Part shown: positions 1 through 6,080 of the stretch, piece after piece
Layout of the letters: every line of letters starts with the position of its first letter
How positions within the stretch are numbered: the stretch's first letter is position 1
From: Limnoglobus sp.
GTDB taxonomy: Bacteria > Planctomycetota > Planctomycetia > Gemmatales > Gemmataceae
DNA length: 7,506 nucleotides
Assembly (NCBI GenBank): GCA_025353985.1
Contig: JANXNT010000966.1
Coordinates: forward strand, 1-7,506
Direction: 5' to 3'
Translations under genes and position numbers: made by a program
Notes under the pieces: generated by a model
The model's input: the letters and a program-made list of their open reading frames with translations, nothing else
The model's database searches: none
What the model was told of the DNA's origin: nothing

Positions 1-236
1 TGCAGGCCCTTCGCCAGTCGAAGTTTAAGCGGCTCGCTGTTGGCGGGGGTGTTTCGGCGAATTTGCGATTGCGACAAAAACTCGAAGAGATGGCAGCCAA
101 AGAAGGTGTCGAGTTGTTCATCCCGCCGCTAAACTTATGTACCGACAACGCCGCAATGGCGGCACTCGCAGTGGAGAAATGGAAACTCGGCGAGTTCGCC
201 GCCGAGGATCTGGATGCCGAGCCGAATTTCGCGTAA
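1..236 (+). CDS. tsaD: tRNA N6-adenosine threonylcarbamoyltransferase TsaD, C-terminal end (5' end outside window)
   Basis: Only the last 77 codons are visible, ending at TAA 234-236. TsaD is the catalytic ASKHA-fold subunit that moves the threonylcarbamoyl group from threonylcarbamoyl-AMP onto A37 of tRNAs reading ANN codons, acting in the cytoplasm with TsaB and TsaE. The visible part carries the family's C-terminal signature: a glycine-rich stretch LAVGGGVSANLRLRQKL (nucleotide-binding region of the ASKHA fold), then LFIPPLNLCTDNAAMAA, where the NxxxCTDNAAMAA segment provides the metal-site aspartate. The tail after this (about 25 residues) is of ordinary length. The next gene downstream is on the opposite strand and only three bases separate the two stop codons. 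The call rests on motif recognition and is firm; start, N-terminal metal histidines and upstream partners cannot be seen. Confidence 0.95.
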   Translation, partial: QALRQSKFKRLAVGGGVSANLRLRQKLEEMAAKEGVELFIPPLNLCTDNAAMAALAVEKWKLGEFAAEDLDAEPNFA

Positions 237-239
237 ACG

Positions 240-383
240 CTACTTCTTCTCTTCCTTGGCCATCTCTTTTTTGATCTCTTCCTGAATCGCTTTTGGCATG
301 TAGGCGAGGACGCCGAGGCGGGCCTCGAACTTGGCGCGGCGTTTTTCACGCTTCTTGCGACGCAGGCCTGCGGGATTACCCAT
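240..383 (-). CDS. Small basic hypothetical protein, 47 residues
   Basis: The start chosen is ATG at 383-381, because a good ribosome-binding site (AGGAGA, 396-391 on the minus strand) sits seven bases upstream. The frame is open for about 34 codons further upstream, but that extension has no such site and reads like untranslated sequence. The protein begins MGNPAGLRRKKREKRR and ends in KKEMAKEEKK. It is very rich in Lys, Arg and Glu, with a highly basic first third and a charged, probably helical second half (KAIQEEIKKEMAKEEKK). There is no signal peptide or membrane segment, so it should be cytoplasmic; nucleic-acid or ribosome binding is a guess from charge alone. I do not recognise the family. 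The strong ribosome-binding site and biased composition argue for a real gene. Confidence 0.7.
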   Translation of the reverse strand: MGNPAGLRRKKREKRRAKFEARLGVLAYMPKAIQEEIKKEMAKEEKK

Positions 384-390
384 TTTCACT

Positions 391-396
391 TCTCCT
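391..396 (-). promoter_or_regulatory. Ribosome-binding site for the 47-residue protein
   Basis: On the minus strand this reads AGGAGA, seven bases before the ATG at 383-381. It decides the start of the small gene in favour of the 47-residue form over an 81-residue upstream extension. Confidence 0.65.
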
Positions 397-536
397 GTAT
401 TTCGTGCGAAACATTCGCGTATTCGACAAGTGTATGAAACCGGTCGCCCAAAGTGCAGAGCGCGAACCGGGAAATCTTCGCGCAAGTTCGATCGCGCGGC
501 GAGTTACTGGTGCGTCATAACCCACCCGATCCGAAC

Positions 537-558
537 GGACGATCGTTATCGATCGACC
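537..558. promoter_or_regulatory. Inverted repeat upstream of the FG-GAP gene (possible operator or 5' UTR hairpin)
   Basis: Arms GGACGATCG (537-545) and CGATCGACC (550-558) flank the loop TTAT; eight of nine positions pair. It lies 29 bases before the ATG at 588. It could be a dimeric regulator site or a leader hairpin. GATC-type words are frequent in this DNA, so chance is a fair alternative. Confidence 0.3.
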
Positions 559-574
559 GCCGCAGGACGCGATT

Positions 575-580
575 CGGAGG
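575..580 (+). promoter_or_regulatory. Ribosome-binding site deciding the FG-GAP protein start
   Basis: CGGAGG lies seven bases before ATG 588-590. The reading frame is open back to an ATG at 453, but that one lacks such a site and would add 45 residues of arginine-rich, non-conserved-looking sequence in front of the protein. Confidence 0.7.
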
Positions 581-587
581 CTGTCCC

Positions 588-1673
588 ATGGTCCGCATCT
601 TCTCCACACAAAATTCCGCACGCATCGGCGTCGAACGACTCGAAAGTCGCGACGTGCCCACGCAACTTGCGGGCATCGAACTCCCGCCGGTAAGTGTTAC
701 CGACGCACCTGCACTGCACCCGAAGCAGTTCGCGGTGGCATCGGGGCCGGGTCAAACCGCAATCGTTAGCGTCTACTCGGCCAGCAATAGCGGGCTTCTC
801 ACCACGATCACGCCATTCGACCGGGCCTACACCGGCGGCTTGAACGTCGCCAGTGGCGACCTCACTGGCGATGGCGTCGACGATATCGTCGTGTCGACGA
901 CCACCGGTGGCGGGCACGTCAAAATTTACGATGGCCGCGATTACAAAGTGATCGCCGATTTCTCCGCATTCTCGGCAACGTCACGCGGTGGGGCATTCGT
1001 CGCAGTCGGCGATGTCACCGGCGATGGCCGCGCGGACCTCGTCGTCGGTGCGGGCACGGGTAACCGCCCGCAGATCAAGATTTTCCGCGGCCAAGACCTG
1101 ACCGTGGCCACTCCGGTAGCATCCGCCAATTTCTTCGCCTACGACATCAATTACACCGGTGGCGTTCGCGTGGCGGTTGGCGATGTGAATGGCGATGGCA
1201 TCGGCGATGTGATTGCGGCACCCGGTAAAGGGGCGCAACCGATCGTCAAAATCTTCACGACGCAAGCGAAATGGGGCGACACGTCGTTTAGCCGCTACGG
1301 CTATACGACGACCGATCTTCGCGTCGGCGATACGACCGATACGGGTGGGGTGTTCGTGCGGGCGGGGGATATGAACGGCGACGGCAAAGCCGACATCGCA
1401 GTCGGACGCACGCTCGGCACCCGCGCCACGGTGTCTGTGTTTAGCGGGGCAAACTTGAAGAATCGCCTCGTGAATGCCTTTGGGTTCACTTCGACCGAAC
1501 CGGGTGGCGTACCGGTGGCGGTTCGCGATCTCAACGGCGACGGGCGTGCGGAACTGCTCGTCGGCGGTGGCGACGGCGTCTCGCAGGTCCGCGTGTTCAA
1601 CAATCAGGGTGGCATCGCCCGCAGTTTCATGGCGTTTCCGCCCAACTATCGCGGCGGCGTCTACGTCGGGTAA
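588..1673 (+). CDS. FG-GAP/VCBS repeat beta-propeller protein, probably exported
   Basis: The protein has 361 residues. Five calcium-loop repeats of the form DxxGDGxxD/E (x mostly T or N at the third position) occur at residues 91-99, 142-150, 199-207, 261-269 and 314-322, spaced 51-62 residues apart. Each is preceded by a GG-hydrophobic strand and followed by a strand such as VKIYDG, IKIFRG or VSVFSG. This is the integrin-type FG-GAP/VCBS unit, where each repeat is one propeller blade. The N-terminus (residues about 14-25, VERLESRDVPT) resembles a segment common at the start of Gemmata-type exported proteins; a classical signal peptide is not obvious. Residues 48-79 look like the second half of a blade without a calcium loop, and the C-terminus stops after a first-half strand (GGVYVG), so the ends may join into a sixth blade. 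Such proteins usually sit at the cell surface and bind protein or carbohydrate partners. The specific ligand is unknown. Confidence 0.85.
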   Translation: MVRIFSTQNSARIGVERLESRDVPTQLAGIELPPVSVTDAPALHPKQFAVASGPGQTAIVSVYSASNSGLLTTITPFDRAYTGGLNVASGDLTGDGVDDIVVSTTTGGGHVKIYDGRDYKVIADFSAFSATSRGGAFVAVGDVTGDGRADLVVGAGTGNRPQIKIFRGQDLTVATPVASANFFAYDINYTGGVRVAVGDVNGDGIGDVIAAPGKGAQPIVKIFTTQAKWGDTSFSRYGYTTTDLRVGDTTDTGGVFVRAGDMNGDGKADIAVGRTLGTRATVSVFSGANLKNRLVNAFGFTSTEPGGVPVAVRDLNGDGRAELLVGGGDGVSQVRVFNNQGGIARSFMAFPPNYRGGVYVG

Positions 1674-1681
1674 ACTTTGGA

Positions 1682-3339
1682 TCAGTTCATGACGTTGAAA
1701 TCGGACATGGAGTCGCCGGGGTGAACCGGCGGCGGTGTGGCTTCGACCCCGGGTGTGCCGCCGGTCCAAGTGGCAGGGCCGGTGTCGCTGTTCATGCGGC
1801 TGGAGAGGCCGGGGATCAGATCGCACATTACGCGCAAAATGTCGTCGCGAATTTCTAGGAATGCGGTCGCGCATTGCGGGTCGAACTGGCGGCCCTTTTG
1901 GCGGGCGATTTCTGCGAAGCCATATTCGGGCGGCTTCCCTTTTTGGTTCTCGTGATACGGCCGATCCGACGTGATCGCATCGAAGGCATCGCAGACGGCC
2001 ACGATGCGGGCCAGCAGTGGGATTTGTTCGCCAGAAAGGCGATCCGGATAGCCGGTGCATCCCATCGCTCGTGGTGGTTTCGCACGATCGGGATGATCGG
2101 CGCGAGTTCGGGGATGCCGCCGAGGTATTGGGCACCGAGTGTCGTGTGCGTCTGCATCTCGGCGAATTCTTTCGCCGTCAGCCGTCCGGGTTTCTGCAAA
2201 ATCGCGTCGCTGATGCCGATCTTACCGATATCGTGGAGCGGCGTGCCGATGCGGATGCGCTCCATTTGATCTTCGGGTAAGTCCATCTTTTCGCCGAGCA
2301 TCGTGGCATACGCCGTGACGCGGCGCGTGTGGCCACCAGTGTACTTGTCGCGGAGTTCGACCATATCCGCAAGCGTCGTGATCGTCTTGAGGAACAAATC
2401 GCGTTGCGCCCGTAATAGCAGCGAACATTCGATGCCCGCCGAGACGTGCGCGGCCATGGCGTCGGCGAGTTTCAGGTCGGCTTCGGTGAACGCCGGTGCC
2501 AGAATGCGCCGATCGAGGTGCAGCACGCCGAGTTTGCGCCGTGGCGTCCGCAGCATCACGCATAGCACCGAACCCATTGCGCCGTCGGCGATACTGTGGT
2601 TGTTCTTCATCTCGTCGCTGTCTTCGAGATTTTTGAACAACATCGATTGGCCTGCCGCATACGCCTGCTGCGTAAGCCGCTTGCTGAACGGGAACCGGCT
2701 CGACGGTTCGCGCGGGCCGACCGAAAGCGAACGGAGTCGCAACTTCGGTTCGGGGCCATCGCCTTCGGCCAACACGATCGCGCCGCGTTGGGCATCGAGC
2801 ACGCTGACCATATCGTTCAAGATCGAATCGAGGAGTTGATCTTCGCTTTGCAAGTGAACGAGGTGGTGCCCCGCTCGCAGGAGTGCGATGAGTTGATCGT
2901 CGGCGCGTAAGTTCGGATTCGTGCTGCGGAGATCGCGAAAGTTGGTGATGCGGCTATTCAGTTGGGCGGCGGGCGGCGAAAGACTGGCCGCCAGAATCAT
3001 CTGATCCGAAGGCGGTCCTTCGACGCTACTTTCGCTCATTTCGACGGAAAATGCAACTTTGCCGAACTGAATAATGTCGCGTTGTTTCAGCAGTGGCTCG
3101 GAGTCGGTCGTGACGCGTGTACCGTTGACGTAGGTGCCATTCGTGCTGTTGAGATCGACGACCGTCCACGATTGCCCATCGTTCGCAAGGCGCACTTCCG
3201 CATGTTTCCGACTGACGGAGCTATCGTCGAGCACGATTTCCAGCGTCGCCAGACGCCCGGAACGCAACAGCGTCTCCGAGTGCCAGACTTTGCCTTTAAT
3301 CGGCGCACTGACGCCGCGTAAACGGATGCCCCGTCTCAC
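1682..3339 (-). pseudogene. FHA-GAF-HD-GYP signalling protein (c-di-GMP phosphodiesterase type), frame broken once
   Basis: The gene starts at GTG 3339-3337, preceded by GAGGGA at 3350-3345. The first 427 codons give an FHA domain (about residues 25-100, with SRKHAEV and NSTNGTYVNG, the phosphothreonine-binding signature), a GAF sensor domain (about 165-308), and an HD-GYP domain from about 315. Visible HD-GYP metal residues are H337, H369-D370 (LHDIGKIG), H398 and H422-H423. Directly after NHHERWD the frame is lost: one G appears missing between 2059 and 2058. In the neighbouring frame the protein resumes as TGYPDRLSGEQIPLLARI, then VCDAFDAITSDRPY with the last metal aspartate, and ends at TGA 1684-1682. 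With one base restored it would be 552 residues, ending in a Pro/Gly/Thr-rich tail of about 40. Unrepaired, translation runs through about 67 foreign residues to a stop at 1857-1855, losing the GYP loop and final aspartate. HD-GYP enzymes hydrolyse c-di-GMP to pGpG or GMP. The flanking sequence is intact, so the lesion is recent or a sequence error. Confidence 0.88.
2058..2059 (-). other. Frameshift site in the HD-GYP catalytic signature
   Basis: The minus strand reads TGG GAT then GCACCGGCTATCCGGAT. Every HD-GYP enzyme of this type has D-G-T-G-Y-P here, which needs GAT GGC ACC GGC TAT CCG. Exactly one G is missing. The local sequence is not a recognisable slippery heptamer (codons CGA UGG GAU GCA), so programmed frameshifting is unlikely. 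Confidence 0.85.
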
Positions 3340-3515
3340 GTTGATCCCTCACCGGTGCCGGAGTCTTACAAAATTTGAGTCCGATGCAATCTAACACACA
3401 GAATCGGTATGCGACGCAGTTTTGGTAGAATTGGCGGTTTGATGACGCAAGAATCGGGAAAGACTTCGTGGCGAAACCGTTCGCCGAACTGCGGATGACA
3501 ACGTAGGATTCGCTC
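3340..3515. other. Divergent intergenic region between HD-GYP gene and Cys-rich gene
   Basis: These 176 bases separate two genes that point away from each other and should carry both promoters. I can see a ribosome-binding site at each end (GAGGGA at 3350-3345 minus; AGGA at 3505-3508 plus). The middle (about 3365-3440) is AT-richer than the genes. No confident promoter pair or operator was recognised. Confidence 0.45.
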
Positions 3516-4076
3516 ATGGGGAAACGGCACGGCCTCACGATGAGTAACCTGCGCGACGCGATTGTGATGCTGACGATTGTCAGCCATCTCATCGTTGCGT
3601 TTGGGCTTCCGTTGCCGTTCGTTCGCAGTTCTTCGGATACATCGGTGCCGTACCCCTGCCAATTCCGCCCGTGTGGTTGTGCGAATTCGGACCTGTGCTG
3701 GAAGGGCGATTGTTGTTGTTTTACGCTCGAGGAAAAGCTCGAATGGGCGGACGCCAACGGCATCGAGCCACCCTCGCACGTTCGCCCACTCGTCGAAACT
3801 CGCAAGTCGTATCGTCCGATTGTCGCCAAAAAGAAATCGTGCTGCCCGCTACACGAATCGAACGCCGATACCGTCCACTGGGTGGTGGGTATTTTCGCGC
3901 AAAAGTGTCGTGGCGATAGCCCCGCCACGCTGTTCACGCTCGAAGCCGCCGTCGTACCAACGTTGATCGCACAACCGATTGCCGAAGCCGAATCAGGTGC
4001 GTTCCTCATCGGGTACGACTGCCATACCATCGTTATCGCAACTCCCCCGCCGACACCTCCGCCACGCATCGTCTAA
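3516..4076 (+). CDS. Cys-rich membrane-anchored hypothetical protein with proline-rich tail
   Basis: The protein has 186 residues. ATG 3516 is preferred because AGGA (3505-3508) sits seven bases upstream; ATG 3540 (residue 9) is a possible but weaker start. Residues about 14-34 form one hydrophobic helix after a basic N-terminus, a membrane anchor or uncleaved signal. A cysteine cluster follows at C48, C53, C55, C61, C66, C67 and C68, pattern PC-x4-C-x-C-x5-C-x4-CCC, leading into FTLEEKLEWADANGIEPP. More cysteines lie at C109-C110 (KKKSCCPLH), C131 and C169, and the C-terminus is PPPTPPPRIV. I recall unnamed planctomycete proteins with this same Cys-cluster-plus-EKL-WA layout but know no established function. 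Thiol-based metal binding (copper, zinc or similar) is inferred from the cysteine density. It begins a run of three same-strand genes; the next starts 90 bases on. Confidence 0.75.
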   Translation: MGKRHGLTMSNLRDAIVMLTIVSHLIVAFGLPLPFVRSSSDTSVPYPCQFRPCGCANSDLCWKGDCCCFTLEEKLEWADANGIEPPSHVRPLVETRKSYRPIVAKKKSCCPLHESNADTVHWVVGIFAQKCRGDSPATLFTLEAAVVPTLIAQPIAEAESGAFLIGYDCHTIVIATPPPTPPPRIV

Positions 4077-4166
4077 ATCCCGTTTGTGAATCCTCACGTA
4101 CCGAACGTCGCGCCATCCCCGGATGCGCCGCGCGTTCGTCATCCATTTTCTAAAGGGATATTCCCG

Positions 4167-4970
4167 ATGAAGCGTTGCGCTCTGATGATCGCCCTGTTGG
4201 CGAGCGTCGGTTGTGGATTCGCGCTCGCCCACGACACGTGGGTGCAGCCGAACACGAACCTGATTCGCACCGGCGATGCGATCCATATCGACCTCATGCT
4301 CGGCAACCACGGCAACGAGCATCGCGACTTCAAACTCGCGTCGAAGTTGTCGGCGGACCAGATCCATTCGTTCGATGCCTTCGCGCCAGACGGCAAGAAG
4401 TACGACCTGAAACCGAGCCTGATCGACCTCGGTTACGCCCCGAAGGAAGGCTACCACACAGCGAAGTTCGTGCCGGGATCGCCTGGCATCTATATCGCCG
4501 CACTGACGTTCGACAAAGTCGTGAACCACGGCAAACCGATCCGTGCCTACCGCAGTGCGAAGACGCTGTTCGGGGTTAGCGATTCGCTCGACAAACTGCC
4601 GAAGGAAATGCCCGGTTTCGATAAGCGGCTCGGGCACCGGATCGAACTCGTACCGACGACGAACCCCGTTCTTGAAGCTGGCCCCGGCAAGGCGATTCGC
4701 GTGCAATTGCTATTCGACGGCAAGCCGCTGGAAGGTGTGAAAGTGAGTTTCATTCCACGCGGTGCGACCCTAAAGGAAGGCACCGATGCCGACCACGAAC
4801 GCACGACCGACAAAGACGGCAAAGCAACGTTCACGCCCAAGACCGGCACGTTCTATTTGATCACGGCCCGTCAGACGAAAGACGAAAAAGGCGACGGTTA
4901 CGAATCGACGCAGTACACCGCGACACTTACGCTGTTCATCCCGGAAAAATGCCCCTGCTGCGCTGACTGA
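4167..4970 (+). CDS. DUF4198 domain secreted protein (putative metal-uptake periplasmic component)
   Basis: The protein has 267 residues. ATG 4167 is chosen because AAAGGGA (4152-4158) lies eight bases upstream and the following residues make a clean signal peptide (MKRCALMIALLASVGCGFALA). Cleavage after A21 would leave a mature protein starting HDTWVQPN, as is usual for DUF4198. A weaker alternative is lipidation at C16 (SVGC fits the lipobox poorly). The domain fills the rest: a beta-rich first half with LGNHGNEHRDF (46-55), GYHTAKFVPGSPGIYIA (95-111) and VVNHGKPIRAYRS (118-130), then an Ig-like second half (GKPLEGVKVSFIPRG, 185-199; TTDKDGKATFTPKTGTFYL, 213-231). The tail is CPCCAD, four residues holding three cysteines. 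DUF4198 proteins are annotated as periplasmic parts of cobalt/nickel-type transport, but no permease is visible here. It sits between the Cys-rich gene and the DUF1559 gene (39-base gap). Confidence 0.88.
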   Translation: MKRCALMIALLASVGCGFALAHDTWVQPNTNLIRTGDAIHIDLMLGNHGNEHRDFKLASKLSADQIHSFDAFAPDGKKYDLKPSLIDLGYAPKEGYHTAKFVPGSPGIYIAALTFDKVVNHGKPIRAYRSAKTLFGVSDSLDKLPKEMPGFDKRLGHRIELVPTTNPVLEAGPGKAIRVQLLFDGKPLEGVKVSFIPRGATLKEGTDADHERTTDKDGKATFTPKTGTFYLITARQTKDEKGDGYESTQYTATLTLFIPEKCPCCAD

Positions 4971-4996
4971 TTTCACGCCAATACTCAACCCATACT

Positions 4997-5001
4997 CGGA
5001 G
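4997..5001 (+). promoter_or_regulatory. Ribosome-binding site in front of the ATA start of the DUF1559 gene
   Basis: CGGAG at 4997-5001 is followed by eight bases and then ATA at 5010-5012, the spacing expected for a normal start codon. It supports initiation at 5010 and not at the internal TTG (5052) or GTG (5055), neither of which has a comparable site. Confidence 0.6.
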
Positions 5002-5009
5002 ATTGACTC

Positions 5010-5978
5010 ATAAAGACGCTTCCTCGCAAAGGTTTTACGCTCATCGAACTCTTGGTGGTGATCGCGATTATCGCCATCCTCATCGGGTTGCTATTGCCTG
5101 CTGTGCAGAAGGTGCGCGAGGCCGCGGCGCGTGCGAAATGTACGAACAACCTCAAGCAACTCGGGTTGGCGATGCACAACCACGAAGGCGCACTCGGCGC
5201 GTTCCCACAAGGGCGGAACGGCTACCCGAAAGTCGTGTCCGCACCCGCGCGATTGCTGGCGTACGTCGAACAGGCGAACTTGCAAAGTCTCGTCGACCCG
5301 GAAGGCACGCTCGCCATCGGTGGCCAGAACGACTCCGCCGCAAAGAACCGCGTCGCGCTACTCGCGTGCCCAAGCGATCCGCAAAGTGGCGTCGTACCCG
5401 GCAGCGTCTATTTCGGCACCAACTACGTCGCGAATAATGGCACCGGCGTGACCTTCGACGCCACCGGCGCGATCATCGCGTATCGCAAAATCGCCGAGGG
5501 TAACGGCGTGTTCGCACAGATCCCCGTTCGCATCGCGGACATCACCGATGGCACCTCGAACACCGCCGCGTTCAGCGAAAGCCTCGTCAGCAATGGCGTT
5601 GCGATTTCGACACTTCCCACCGATGCCGCAACGATCAAACTGGCCGTGCTGGAAGTATCGGGTGGCACCGACCCGACCCCGGCGCTGTGCGATGCCGGTA
5701 CCGGCGTGTGGAACGCACGACGTGGCGAACAGTGGATCAACGGCCACTACGGCAACACGCTGTACAACCACTTTTACACGCCGAACCCCGTCGGCAAATG
5801 GGACTGCGGCAACGCTAGCCACAACAAGGGTCTCACCGGCGCACGCAGTGCCCACACCGGCGGCGTGAACCTGCTCCTCTGCGACGGCAGCGTGCGATTC
5901 GTGCGCGACAGCATCGCCATCATCCAGTGGCGCGCCCTCGCCACCCGCGACGGCGGCGAGGTGCTCGGCGACTTTTGA
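5010..5978 (+). CDS. DUF1559 prepilin-like protein (H-X9-DG type) with apparent ATA start
   Basis: The protein has 322 residues if translation begins at ATA 5010. An in-frame TGA at 5004-5006 bars any earlier start, and no ATG, GTG or TTG occurs before the pilin signature. The N-terminus reads (M)KTLPRKG then FTLIELLVVIAIIAI: a basic leader, type IV prepilin peptidase site after G8, glutamate at mature position 5 and a hydrophobic helix. This is followed by LLPAVQKVREAAARAKC and NNLKQLGLAMHNHE, the hallmark of DUF1559. The C-terminus has the H-X9-DG motif (H282 to D292-G293, then SVRFV). Starting at TTG 5052 would remove the leader and peptidase site and is almost certainly wrong. The family is greatly expanded in planctomycetes and thought to be membrane- or surface-anchored pseudopilins of unclear role. 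It lies 39 bases after the DUF4198 gene on the same strand, probably in one transcript. Confidence 0.9.
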   Translation: MKTLPRKGFTLIELLVVIAIIAILIGLLLPAVQKVREAAARAKCTNNLKQLGLAMHNHEGALGAFPQGRNGYPKVVSAPARLLAYVEQANLQSLVDPEGTLAIGGQNDSAAKNRVALLACPSDPQSGVVPGSVYFGTNYVANNGTGVTFDATGAIIAYRKIAEGNGVFAQIPVRIADITDGTSNTAAFSESLVSNGVAISTLPTDAATIKLAVLEVSGGTDPTPALCDAGTGVWNARRGEQWINGHYGNTLYNHFYTPNPVGKWDCGNASHNKGLTGARSAHTGGVNLLLCDGSVRFVRDSIAIIQWRALATRDGGEVLGDF

Positions 5979-5983
5979 TTCTT

Positions 5984-6010
5984 GTCAGCCCGACGCGCAA
6001 GCGAGGGAGT
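5984..6010 (+). repeat. 27-base interspersed repeat, copy A (direct)
   Basis: It starts GTCAGCCCGACGCGCAAG and ends CGAGGGAGT, six bases after the DUF1559 stop codon. It matches copy C (6081-6107) closely and copy B (6048-6074) in reverse complement. Conserved cores are AGCCCGA near one end and CGAGGGA near the other. It resembles the intergenic REP-like elements I associate with Gemmata-type genomes; that link is from memory. Confidence 0.6.
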
Positions 6011-6047
6011 CGCGACGAGTCTTCGAGATGCGACGCAGATGGTGAAC

Positions 6048-6074
6048 GTCCCTCGCTTAGCGCTTCGGGCTAAC
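6048..6074 (-). repeat. 27-base interspersed repeat, copy B (inverted)
   Basis: On the plus strand it starts GTCCCTCGCTTAGCG and ends TCGGGCTAAC. Its reverse complement has the same two cores as copies A and C (AGCCCGA and CGAGGGA) at the same spacing. Confidence 0.6.
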
Positions 6075-6080
6075 GGGAAT

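Larger units (their letters stand above)
384..587. other. Divergent intergenic region between the small basic gene and the FG-GAP gene
   Basis: This 204-base stretch must hold the promoters of two genes that point away from each other. I see the two ribosome-binding sites and an inverted repeat (537-558) but no -35/-10 pair I would defend on either strand. Confidence 0.5.

Noticed and set aside
2056..2070. Programmed ribosomal frameshift in the HD-GYP gene
   Set aside because: No X-XXY-YYZ slippery heptamer exists in the zero frame. A -1 slip would also place Cys where the family has Gly, so a lost base explains the data better.
981..2135. 384-residue open frame on the minus strand
   Set aside because: It lies antisense to the FG-GAP gene and runs into the HD-GYP gene in the wrong frame. 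Its Arg/His/Ala-rich composition and repeated segments are the mirror of the calcium-loop repeats.
2303..2839. 178-residue open frame on the plus strand
   Set aside because: It is antisense to the GAF and HD-GYP coding region, with Ser/Arg-rich composition and no motif.
3296..4069. 257-residue open frame on the minus strand
   Set aside because: It is antisense to the Cys-rich gene, whose own strand has a membrane helix, cysteine cluster and ribosome-binding site. No domain is visible in the antisense product.
4155..4165. GGGA-TAT-TCCC mini-hairpin over the DUF4198 ribosome-binding site
   Set aside because: The stem is only four base pairs, too weak to support a regulatory claim.
5358..5855. 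165-residue open frame on the minus strand
   Set aside because: It is antisense to the DUF1559 gene, which has clear motifs at both ends.
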